Positions 8,393 through 16,215 of a stretch of DNA of 64,000 nt are shown in pieces. The translations under genes and the position numbers were made by a program. Under the pieces are notes generated by a model. It was given only the letters and a program-made list of their open reading frames with translations. It searched no databases and was not told the origin of the DNA. The first letter of the stretch is position 1. Each line of letters opens with the position of its first letter. Source of the stretch: Streptomonospora nanhaiensis (GTDB taxonomy: Bacteria > Actinomycetota > Actinomycetes > Streptosporangiales > Streptosporangiaceae); assembly GCF_013410565.1 (NCBI RefSeq), contig NZ_JACCFO010000001.1:3224001-3288000 (forward strand). The letters run 5' to 3'.

Positions 8393-9874
8393 GTGGACGC
8401 CTTGAACAACGGCATCTTGGCCTTCAACGATGCCTTTTGGGCTTATCTCCTGATCCCCCTCCTGACCATCCTGGCCATCTACTTCACGATCCGCTCCAAA
8501 GCGGTGCAGATCCGCCTCATCCCGGAGATGTTCCGGGCCCTGGCGAGCGACCCCGGCATGTCCGAGGACGGCAAGAAGCCGATCTCCTCCTTCCAGGCGT
8601 TCGCGGTCTCGGCCGCCGCGCGCATCGGCACCGGCAACATCGCCGGTGTGGCCACGGCCATCGCCCTCGGCGGTCCCGGCGCGGTCTTCTGGATGTGGGT
8701 CATGGGCCTGCTGGTCGGCTCGGCCTCCTTCGTGGAGTCCACCCTGGCCCAGCTCTACAAGGTGCGGGGCGGCACCAGCGGCTTCCGCGGCGGCCCGGCC
8801 TACTACATGAAGTTCGGCCTCAAGGCACCCTGGATGGGCGTCCTCTTCGCCATCACGATCACGCTGACCTTCGCGTTCGTCTTCACGGCGGTGCAGAGCA
8901 ACACCATCTCCGGCGCCCTGGCGCAGTCCGTCGAGACCGTCAGCGGCTCGGCCCCCGCCCCGTGGTTCGCCTACGCGGTCGGCATCGTGCTGGCGGCGGT
9001 CACCGCGCTGATCATCCTGGGCGGCGCCAAGCGGATCGCCCAGGTCGCGACCGCGCTGGTGCCCCTCATGGCCGGCATCTACATCCTGCTCGGCCTGGTC
9101 ATCATCGTGATGAACATCGGCGAGATCCCGGGCGTGATCGCCAGCATCGTCACCCACGCCTTCGGCATCCAGGAGATCGCGGCCGGCGGTGTCGGCACGG
9201 CGATCATCCAGGGCGTGCGCCGCGGCATGTTCTCCAACGAGGCCGGCCTGGGCTCGGCGCCCAACGCCGGCGCCAGCGCCGCCGTCACCCACCCGGTCAA
9301 GCAGGGCCTGGTGCAGACCCTCGGCGTCTACCTGGACACCCTCATCGTCTGCTCCACCACCGCGTTCATCGTGCTGCTGTCCAACCCGGTCTTCGACGAG
9401 ACCCGCGGCGCCACCATGACCCAGGACGCGGTCGCGGCCAACCTCGGCTCGTGGACGATCCACCTGATGAGCCTCATCATCCTGCTGGTCGCCTACACCT
9501 CGGTCCTGGGCAACACCTTCTACGGCGAGTCCAACGTCGGCTACCTCACCCAGAGCCCGACCGTGATGCTGGTCTTCCGCTGGCTGGTCGTCGTGGTCGT
9601 CTTCCTCGGCGCCATCGGCTCGGTGGACCTCATCTGGAACCTGGCCGACGCGACCATGGGCATCATGGCCCTGATCAACCTGGCGGCGATCGCGCCGCTC
9701 GCCGGGGTCGCCATCCGGCTGCTGAGCGACTACACCGCCCAGCGCAAGGAGGGCAAGGACCCGGTCTTCACCAAGGACCGGATGCCCGACCTGGTCAACG
9801 TGCAGTGCTGGGACGCGTCGGACCTGCCGAGCGCCGGTCCGGCCTCCGCGACGGGGAGCGCCGCTCGGGACTGA
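8393..9874 (+). CDS. Sodium:alanine (AGCS family) symporter
   Basis: 493 residues from GTG 8393 (VDALNNGILAFNDAFW); longer in-frame starts lack the membrane-protein character. It imports alanine or glycine with sodium. About ten to eleven hydrophobic segments are evident. Family hallmarks are present: AARIGTGNIAGVATAI near residue 83, GGPAYYMK, the GMFSNEAGLGSAPNAGA motif and NTFYGESNVGY. The gene is transcribed away from nadE and is followed by a very long hairpin. It does not look functionally linked to the secretion genes around it. Confidence 0.93.
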   Translation: MDALNNGILAFNDAFWAYLLIPLLTILAIYFTIRSKAVQIRLIPEMFRALASDPGMSEDGKKPISSFQAFAVSAAARIGTGNIAGVATAIALGGPGAVFWMWVMGLLVGSASFVESTLAQLYKVRGGTSGFRGGPAYYMKFGLKAPWMGVLFAITITLTFAFVFTAVQSNTISGALAQSVETVSGSAPAPWFAYAVGIVLAAVTALIILGGAKRIAQVATALVPLMAGIYILLGLVIIVMNIGEIPGVIASIVTHAFGIQEIAAGGVGTAIIQGVRRGMFSNEAGLGSAPNAGASAAVTHPVKQGLVQTLGVYLDTLIVCSTTAFIVLLSNPVFDETRGATMTQDAVAANLGSWTIHLMSLIILLVAYTSVLGNTFYGESNVGYLTQSPTVMLVFRWLVVVVVFLGAIGSVDLIWNLADATMGIMALINLAAIAPLAGVAIRLLSDYTAQRKEGKDPVFTKDRMPDLVNVQCWDASDLPSAGPASATGSAARD

Positions 9875-9985
9875 CCGTCCCGGTCCCGGTCTCTCCCCCG
9901 GAGGGCGCGGTCACCACTCCCTCGTGCCGCGCCCTCCGTTCCGCCGGGACCCGGAGGGCCCCCGGGTCCCGGTCCCTTACGGGCA

Positions 9986-10055
9986 ACACGCCGCGAGCCC
10001 GCGGCCGGCCGCCTCTCACCGAGGAGAAGGCGCCGGCCGCGGGCTCGCGGCGTGT
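9986..10055. terminator. 24-bp perfect-stem hairpin between convergent genes
   Basis: Arms 9986-10009 and 10032-10055 are perfect reverse complements over 24 bases. The 22-base loop contains its own CCTC/GAGG stem. It lies between the symporter gene and the convergent module-2 genes and lacks a T-tract, as is common for actinomycete terminators. It probably acts in both directions. Confidence 0.7.
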
Positions 10056-10146
10056 CCGGGGCCCGGCGCGGGAGCCGCGGAGGGCCGCGGGGAGGCCGAA
10101 CCGGGCGGGAGGGCCGGGCGGGACCGGCGGCCCCGCAGACCGGCGG

Positions 10147-10602
10147 TCAGAGCACCAGCAGGAGGACCGCGACAAGGGCGACGAGGGCCGCCGCGGTGCT
10201 CGCGGCGACGAGGGCGATGTCGACGGCCCGCGCCGGGCGCCGCCCCGCCTCCGCGCGGTCGCGCGCGGCGGCGGTCTCGGCACCGACCTCGGCCAGCCGG
10301 TCCTCGACCTCCCCCTCCAGCAGCGCCAGGTCGGCGTCGAGCCGGGCGACCGCGTCGCCGGAGCCGGCCGCGCCGGACAGCACCTCGGCCTCCGCCGCGG
10401 CCAGCAGCTCCGCCCGCCGGCGCAGTCCCTCGGCGCGCACCCGCTGCCGCCCGCGGATCTCGTCGCCGCGCAGCAGCAGCGGCGGGTAGTCCAGCCCGTG
10501 GTCGGCGAGCCGGGCCGCGGAGCGGGCGAACACCCAGCCGCAGACGGCCACGGTCCCCGCCGCCAGCGGCAGGGTCAGCACGATGTCACTGATGGGCGCC
10601 AC
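10147..10602 (-). CDS. Two-helix membrane coiled-coil protein D' (module 2)
   Basis: 151 residues from GTG 10602, with AGGAG 7 bases upstream. A hydrophobic helix at the N-terminus (~8-27) and a strongly hydrophobic C-terminal helix (~127-151) enclose a charged Ala/Glu/Arg coiled coil. The layout, length and last place in the gene set match the protein at 5505-5975. No named family. Its 3' end faces the symporter gene across the long hairpin. Confidence 0.72.
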   Translation of the reverse strand: MAPISDIVLTLPLAAGTVAVCGWVFARSAARLADHGLDYPPLLLRGDEIRGRQRVRAEGLRRRAELLAAAEAEVLSGAAGSGDAVARLDADLALLEGEVEDRLAEVGAETAAARDRAEAGRRPARAVDIALVAASTAAALVALVAVLLLVL

Positions 10603-10631
10603 GGTGTGTCTCCTCTCGTCGCCGCCGGGGC

Positions 10632-11444
10632 CTAACGGCCCTGGCGGCTCTGGCGGGTCTGGCGCTCCGACCGCAGCCGCGCGGCGTCGAACCGCCGCAT
10701 CACGGTGCCGCGGCTCCCGGTGAGCCCCTGGAACACCGCCGACTCGGTCATCCTGGCGGTGCGCTGCCGCGCCTCCAGGACCAGCCGCTCCCTGGCCCGC
10801 TGGACCGCCTCCTGGGGGCGCTCCTGGAACGCGAGCGCCTTCTCGGTCTCCCTAATGGCGGTCTCGTCGACGCCGAGGTTGTCCGGGTGGACCCGCTGGT
10901 TGAAGCTCTCCACGTCGGCGTCGGTGACCGGGGTGATCTCCAGTGGGCGCCCGAACCCCTTCTCCCGCGCCTCGCGGGCCAGCTCGGCCCGACCCAGCAG
11001 CACGCTGTCGAGGAAGGCGGCGTCCTCGCCGCCCCGGGCCAGGGTCTCGGGCCGGACGCGGTGCACGCCGTCGCGCACCTCCACGACTCCCTCGGCCATG
11101 AGGGCGTCGATCTCCCGCCGCGCCTGGTACTCGTAGGAGTGGTAGGAGGACTCCGAGCGCTTAAGGCTCTCCAGGACCTCGTCCCACCCGGCCTTGAGGG
11201 TGGCCATCCCCCGGCGCAGCGTGCCCGCCTTCTTGGCCGAGAGCACCTTGGCGCCGGACCCGTAGCTCTCGATGTGCGCGTCGCGCTGGAGCCGGTCTGC
11301 GCGCTCCATTATGGCGTCGGCGCGGGCCCGGCTGGAGTCCACGACCGCGCGGGCACCGCGAAAGACCGCGGAGATGCTGGCGACCATGAACCCCACGGAG
11401 CCCAGGGCCAGTCCCCACAGCCCCATGGCGGCGAGCGTCGACAA
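10632..11444 (-). CDS. Membrane-anchored helical protein C' (module 2)
   Basis: 270 residues from TTG 11444, chosen because AGGAGGG lies 6 bases upstream. One N-terminal hydrophobic helix (~5-28) is followed by an almost entirely helical, charged domain and a basic tail (RQTRQSRQGR). It holds the same position as the 290-residue protein of module 1. No named family recognised. It begins 46 bases after the preceding gene of the set, suggesting one transcript. Confidence 0.72.
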   Translation of the reverse strand: MSTLAAMGLWGLALGSVGFMVASISAVFRGARAVVDSSRARADAIMERADRLQRDAHIESYGSGAKVLSAKKAGTLRRGMATLKAGWDEVLESLKRSESSYHSYEYQARREIDALMAEGVVEVRDGVHRVRPETLARGGEDAAFLDSVLLGRAELAREAREKGFGRPLEITPVTDADVESFNQRVHPDNLGVDETAIRETEKALAFQERPQEAVQRARERLVLEARQRTARMTESAVFQGLTGSRGTVMRRFDAARLRSERQTRQSRQGR

Positions 11445-11490
11445 CGCGAACCCTCCTCATTCCTGCCGCGCACGAGCGCGGACGCCGACC

Positions 11491-11823
11491 TCAGTCGCCC
11501 AGGCCCTCGACCTCGGACCGGAACCGGGCTCGGATCCGCTGGGCGGACTCCCGGACCACGGGATCGGCGGGCCCGGGGGCGCCCGCGCGCTCCCGGGCGG
11601 CGTCGGCCAGCAGGTCCCGCCAGGCCATGGCGTGGCCGGTGGCCGCGCCCAGGCGGCGCTCGGCGTCGGCCGCGCGGTCGGCCCGCTCGGCGAGCGCCGC
11701 AGTGTCCTCGCCGGGGCTGCGGTAGACGCGCAGCCGGGTGTAGTGGCGGCCGCTCCACCAACTCAGGGCGGCCAGCGCGGCGGCGACCACCGCGGCCGCC
11801 GCCGCGACCAGCACGGGGCTCAC
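11491..11823 (-). CDS. Membrane-anchored coiled-coil protein B' (module 2)
   Basis: 110 residues from GTG 11823. The strong site GGGGAGG is 7 bases upstream, and the start overlaps the previous stop as GTGA, so translation is probably coupled. One Ala-rich membrane helix (~3-23) precedes a charged helical region. It is the counterpart of the protein at 4070-4486. The much longer reading frame through this start (to 12327) is an artefact of high GC content. Confidence 0.72.
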   Translation of the reverse strand: MSPVLVAAAAAVVAAALAALSWWSGRHYTRLRVYRSPGEDTAALAERADRAADAERRLGAATGHAMAWRDLLADAARERAGAPGPADPVVRESAQRIRARFRSEVEGLGD

Positions 11824-12296
11824 CGGGCCCTCCCCGTCCGGGCGGGCGCGCGGCCGGGGGTGTGGCGGCGCGCCGCCTCCCCGGTGAGCCGGGCGCGGAC
11901 CCCGCCGAGCAGGCCGCGCCGCCGGGGCCGGTCGTTGAGGGTCTGGCGCAGGTTGCCGGCCGCCATCTTGAGGTCGCTGAGGTTCTCGAACTGCCGCTGG
12001 CTGAACCGCCGCCGCTCCTCGGCCACCTTCTCGACCTGCGCCAACTGCTGACCGCGGCTCTTCAGCTCCTCGCGGCCGAAGGTCTGGGCGGACTCGTAGG
12101 CGGCGACGAGCGCCTTGTCCTGGGCGACGCGTAGGACCTCGGGCGACTGCTTGACCGAGAGTTCGTAGCGCTCCGCGCGCGCCACGAGCAGGCGGCCGCG
12201 GGCGCGCCCGGCCCAGCGCAGGCCCACGGCCGCGATCGCCGTGAGGAGGCTGGCCGAGCCCAGCACGATCGGGAAGTTGGCCAGGATCTGGTCCAC
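11820..12296 (-). CDS. Membrane-anchored coiled-coil protein A' (module 2)
   Basis: 158 residues from GTG 12296, preceded by a G-rich site. The hydrophobic segment at ~8-28 is followed by a long coiled coil (~35-125) and a basic Arg/Pro tail. It is the first gene of the second four-gene set and matches the 160-residue protein at 3550-4032 in length and layout. A terminator-like hairpin (12472-12523) separates it from the secretion operon upstream, so the set probably has its own promoter within 12297-12470. Confidence 0.72.
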   Translation of the reverse strand: MDQILANFPIVLGSASLLTAIAAVGLRWAGRARGRLLVARAERYELSVKQSPEVLRVAQDKALVAAYESAQTFGREELKSRGQQLAQVEKVAEERRRFSQRQFENLSDLKMAAGNLRQTLNDRPRRRGLLGGVRARLTGEAARRHTPGRAPARTGRAR

Positions 12297-12471
12297 GTCG
12301 CCCCGTCCCCCCTGTGTCCGCGCGCACCGCGCCCCGTGCTGACGGGTCATTTGTAGTGGCGGGGGGATGCCAACGCGATCATGGCGGGTTTCGCCGGACC
12401 GACGGACGGGTGAACAACAAGTGCGCGGGCGCCCGGACCTGCGGCGGAGTGTGATCCGGGTCGCACAACGG

Positions 12472-12523
12472 CGGCGGCCCCGCCGGCGCCGGAGATCGCG
12501 ACTCCGGCGCGGCGGGGCCGCCG
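12472..12523 (-). terminator. Long hairpin after the DUF4913 gene
   Basis: A 23-base arm (12472-12494) pairs with a 22-base arm (12502-12523) with a single bulged base; the loop is ATCGCGA. It lies 33 bases past the stop of the last secretion-operon gene, before module 2. No T-tract. Confidence 0.6.
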
Positions 12524-12555
12524 CGCGCGTGTTCAGTCCGGTGTTACCTCGTGGC

Positions 12556-13089
12556 CTACCACTCGTCCTCGAACCAGCCCTCGGGCGAGGGGTCGGCCGG
12601 CAGCGGGCGCGGCTCCTGGTGGCGGCGCGAGGTGCACTCGCGGAACGGGCCGGTGTCGCCCAGCAGGATGCCCATCTGGAAGTCCAGGTGGTCGCGGTAC
12701 CACACCGCCATGCCGGTGCCCGGCTCCCAGCGCAGGACCTCCCAGGCGTGCCACAGCGCCTGGAAGCGCGACACCGCCTCGGCGTGCCGCCACCACTCCT
12801 TGCACCAGCGGAACTGGCCGCCCTCGGGACGCACGTAGACCGGCAGGAACCGGTGCCGCACGAACTCCTCGACGTTCTTGAAGACCGGCTCGGGCGCGGG
12901 CTCCTCCTCGTCGGCGGGGGCGCCCTCGGCGTTCTCGTCCACCCGGGCCACCGCCGTGCCCACGCTGGGGGCCTCACCGGCCAGGGAGTACCCCGGGCCG
13001 ACGCCCTCGGCGCCCTCCTCGGGCTCGAACGTGGCCACGGTCTCGGGCTGAGCCCCTTCGTCCGCCCATCCCGGCTCAGCGCTGCTCAT
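12556..13089 (-). CDS. DUF4913 domain protein, last gene of the secretion operon
   Basis: 177 residues from ATG 13089. The first ~65 residues are acidic and disordered. The rest is a recognisable DUF4913 domain: a VYVRPEG strand, the WCKEWWRHAEAVSRFQALWHAW core and the ILLGDTGPFREC motif near the end. The family's function is unknown to me; such genes tend to sit near TraG-like ATPases in actinobacterial loci, which fits here. No membrane segment, so a cytoplasmic accessory role is likely. Confidence 0.8.
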   Translation of the reverse strand: MSSAEPGWADEGAQPETVATFEPEEGAEGVGPGYSLAGEAPSVGTAVARVDENAEGAPADEEEPAPEPVFKNVEEFVRHRFLPVYVRPEGGQFRWCKEWWRHAEAVSRFQALWHAWEVLRWEPGTGMAVWYRDHLDFQMGILLGDTGPFRECTSRRHQEPRPLPADPSPEGWFEDEW

Positions 13090-13198
13090 CGCCGCCGCTT
13101 CCTCTCCTCTTGACGCTGTACTGGTGTCTGGTGGCGCGCGCGGGCGCGCGCCGGACGGCCCGTGTCCGCCCCGGCGGCGGCCCCGCGCCGGCGGGGCG

Positions 13199-14878
13199 TC
13201 ACCGGCGGGCCGCCGAGCGCTCCCACCGCGCGAGCAAGGCGTGGCGGGTCCGGTGCTTCTGCAGCCGGGCCCCGGCGGCGCGCCGCTGGGTGGGCCGGCG
13301 CGGCATCGCGGAGTCGCCCTGCACCGCGCGCACCCGGTCGCCCCTGCCGTGGCGGGCCCGGACGTCGCTGGACCGCACGCCGCCAGCGGTGCCGTGGACC
13401 CGGCCGACGCGCACGTTGCTCCCCTCGCCGACCCCGGTGCCGGTGCCCCGGGCCCGCTGGTCGGCCTCGGCCCGGCCCAGCCGCGCGCCGCCTTCGCCGC
13501 TCTGCAGGCCGGCCGAGCGCTGCCGGAGCCAGTCGGTGCCGCCCTGGCGGGCGTCGGCCTCCGCCTCCTGGACGGGGCGGCGCAGGCCCGACCCGGACGC
13601 GCTGTGGGCTCGCACGGCCTCGGCCATGTTGCCCGGCAGGACGGAGTTGGCCGCCTGGTGGGGGTCGGCCGGGGTGATCTCGGGCCCGGAGGCGGCCGCC
13701 CGCTCGCGCAGTGCCACGGCCTGGGCGTTGAGCGCGGCGACGCGGTCGGCGCCGCTGGGCACGCCGCGCAACTGGTCGGCGGTGGCGAGCGCGGCGTCGG
13801 CCGGCGGGAAGCCGTTGCCGTTGCCGCGCTCGGTGCGCTGCTCCTCGCGGCGCAGGTTCTCGCGGTAGCGCTCGGCGAAGCCCGGGATTTTCTCCTTGGC
13901 GTGGTTGAGCCGGTTGACCAGGCTCTCGTACGCGGCCTTGCCGTCCACCACCGCCGCGGCCAGCGACTCGAACTTGTCGCGCCAGGCGTCGAGGTCGACG
14001 CGGTCGCGCCGCGCGTCGTACCCGGTGGCGGCCTGATTCCACTCCTGCTCGGGCGTCCGGGACGCGGAGTCCAGCTGGACGGAGGCGCGGGCCGCGATGG
14101 CGGGCCAGTTCAGGCCCTTGGAGGTGCCGCTGCCGCGCCAGTTGGGGTCGGACAGCATGGCGCGGTTGACGGAGTCGCCCAGCAGCCCGTGCGATGCCTC
14201 CAGGCGCTCGTTGGCCCGCTCCAGGGCGTCCCGCGACTCGGCCTCCTGGGACAGTGCCGCGCTGAGCTGGACCTGCACGAGGTGGCGGGGCTGCAGCTTG
14301 TTGAGGGTGCGGTCGTCCAGGGCCAGGCGCCACACCTGCTCGGGAGGCGTGGAGCCGGTGGTCCGGTCGCGCAGGCCCTCGGCCGCCGCCCGCTCCAGCC
14401 GCTCGGCGCGGTCGTCATCGCCGTAGACGACCGCGGCCACGTCGTCGTAGGCCAGCCGCCGCTGCCACTCCCGCAGGTACTCCGGGCTGAGGCCGCTCGC
14501 CTGGGCCGCCGCCGCGGGGTCGGCGTTTCGGGCGAGGTTCACATTGGCCTGGACGATGTCGGGCGACTGCCGGAGGTTCTCCTCGGGGGTGTCGAACTGC
14601 CCCTCGCGGACGAGTCCGCGCTTGCGCAGCTCGTAGTGGGTCGCCGCTGTCGCCGCCTTGTCGCGGTTGCTCGCGGCGCCGGGCCCGCGGCCGACCTCCG
14701 CCAGGTACTGGGCGGTCAGCAGGGCCTCCACGGCGTCCTTGCCACCGCCCGAGGACCCGGTGTCGCCGTCGGCCCCGGCCTCGCGCGCCCGGGCGTCCAG
14801 CAGGCCGCGGGTACGGCGGCGGTCCTCCGCCTCGGCGCCGAGGAGCGGGTCGCGGTTGCCTGGGTCGTGGTCGGCCAT
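13199..14878 (-). CDS. Large soluble helical protein of the secretion operon
   Basis: 559 residues from ATG 14878, with GGAGGG just upstream. There is no signal peptide or membrane helix. Charged helical segments dominate residues ~20-400, and a low-complexity, Arg/Gly-rich basic tail covers the last ~150. I recognise no domain. Its place between the Arg-rich membrane protein and the DUF4913 gene, with short spacings, says it belongs to the secretion operon; a cytoplasmic scaffold or substrate-handling role would be a guess. It could also be a secreted substrate. Confidence 0.68.
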   Translation of the reverse strand: MADHDPGNRDPLLGAEAEDRRRTRGLLDARAREAGADGDTGSSGGGKDAVEALLTAQYLAEVGRGPGAASNRDKAATAATHYELRKRGLVREGQFDTPEENLRQSPDIVQANVNLARNADPAAAAQASGLSPEYLREWQRRLAYDDVAAVVYGDDDRAERLERAAAEGLRDRTTGSTPPEQVWRLALDDRTLNKLQPRHLVQVQLSAALSQEAESRDALERANERLEASHGLLGDSVNRAMLSDPNWRGSGTSKGLNWPAIAARASVQLDSASRTPEQEWNQAATGYDARRDRVDLDAWRDKFESLAAAVVDGKAAYESLVNRLNHAKEKIPGFAERYRENLRREEQRTERGNGNGFPPADAALATADQLRGVPSGADRVAALNAQAVALRERAAASGPEITPADPHQAANSVLPGNMAEAVRAHSASGSGLRRPVQEAEADARQGGTDWLRQRSAGLQSGEGGARLGRAEADQRARGTGTGVGEGSNVRVGRVHGTAGGVRSSDVRARHGRGDRVRAVQGDSAMPRRPTQRRAAGARLQKHRTRHALLARWERSAARR

Positions 14879-14938
14879 GGGTCCCTCCGTAGTGAAGCGG
14901 GCGGTGCGGGCGCCCGGTGGCGGGCGCCCGCACCGCGG

Positions 14939-16204
14939 TCAGCGCGAAGCGCTAGGTGTGGCGCGGGTGGTGCGGATTGCCCTGCTGCTGGGCGCGGCGC
15001 CGTCGCGCGGCCTCCGCCGCGCGGCGCCCGATGCGGACGCGGCCCGCAGTCGCGGGTTGTTGAGGTTGCGCGACCCTGTCGGGTCCGTGGTGGGCACCCT
15101 CGCGGCCGGGGTGTTGGTGGAGGTGCCGTTGGTGGCCGGAGCCGTGGTCGCCGGCGGTGTGGTCGTGGGGGCTGTCGTGGGAGGCATCGGGGCGCCCTGC
15201 CGGGCCGCCTCGAACCTCTGGCGCATCTGCCGCCGCTCCACGCGCAGCCGGGGCAGCTCGGTACGCCGCACCTCTTCGGGCAGGATGTCGTTCTTGCGGA
15301 CCTTGCGGTACAAGACCCGCAGCTCCCGCATGTGCCGCCGGTGCTCGGCGCGGTAGTCGGAGTCGGCCGCGTCGGCCCGCGCGCGGTCGCGCAGGGTCTC
15401 GGTGAGGCGGACGTTGGTGGGGTGCGAGATGTGGTCGAAGGCCCTGTTTCGGCGCTCGATCTCGGCGCGGACCCTCCGGGTGTACAGCTCGCGCCCGCCC
15501 CGGGCGTCGAAGCGGTTCAGCCTGTCGGCGCGCGCTCCCACGGCCTCCCGGTTGCGCTCGTTGCGCGCCTCGATGATCTGCCGGCGCTGCTCGCGGTCCC
15601 GTGTGCCGCGCAGCAGTTCGCGCGCCGCGCGGTTGTTCTCGCGCCGCTGGGCGTTGAGCCGCCGCGTGGCCCTGAGGAACACCCGCAGCCGGACCATGCG
15701 CGCCCCGAGCATGCGCCGGAGGTTGCCCGCCCGGAGGCGCAGGCGGCTGAGGAACCGCCGCACGCGGGCGTAGAACACGCGGCGGCGGGCGCGGTTGCGC
15801 ACCCGGCGCACCTGCCGGCGCTGCCGGTTGGCCGCCCGCCGCTCCTTCTTGATGTCGATGCGCGCCCTGCCCTCAGGGGTGGCCCGCTCGCGGCGGCGTT
15901 TGCGCAGGAAGCGGAAGAGGGCGCGGGCCGGCTTCCACACGGCCATGAACAGGAACGCCAGAAGCCGCAGCGCACCGCCGACAGCGGCGAGCGGCACGGT
16001 CGTGATGAACCGCCCGACGCCCTGCTCCAGGCGCCGGATGTCGCCCATGCCACCGGTGACCCCGTCGGCCACCGTGCCGGCCTGCCCGCTGAACCCGGGG
16101 CCGCCGCCCACGCCTCCGCCCGCGCCAAGAGACGAGCCGAACTGCTTGGCCCGGTGCGCCGCCATCTCGGCCGCTGACGGCCCTCTGGCTCCCGCGTCGT
16201 CCAT
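14939..16204 (-). CDS. Arg-rich membrane protein of the secretion operon
   Basis: 421 residues from ATG 16204. After a Gly-rich N-terminus there is one hydrophobic helix (~residues 68-92). The next ~200 residues are extraordinarily Arg-rich, with RxxR periodicity as in a highly basic helix. The C-terminus is a Thr/Pro/Ala-rich tail. The start lies 11 bases past the stop of the coupling-ATPase gene. Such a charge pattern could bind nucleic acid, anionic lipid or an acidic partner; none is shown. No named family recognised. Confidence 0.7.
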   Translation of the reverse strand: MDDAGARGPSAAEMAAHRAKQFGSSLGAGGGVGGGPGFSGQAGTVADGVTGGMGDIRRLEQGVGRFITTVPLAAVGGALRLLAFLFMAVWKPARALFRFLRKRRRERATPEGRARIDIKKERRAANRQRRQVRRVRNRARRRVFYARVRRFLSRLRLRAGNLRRMLGARMVRLRVFLRATRRLNAQRRENNRAARELLRGTRDREQRRQIIEARNERNREAVGARADRLNRFDARGGRELYTRRVRAEIERRNRAFDHISHPTNVRLTETLRDRARADAADSDYRAEHRRHMRELRVLYRKVRKNDILPEEVRRTELPRLRVERRQMRQRFEAARQGAPMPPTTAPTTTPPATTAPATNGTSTNTPAARVPTTDPTGSRNLNNPRLRAASASGAARRRPRDGAAPSSRAIRTTRATPSASR

Positions 16205-16215
16205 GTCCCGCGATC

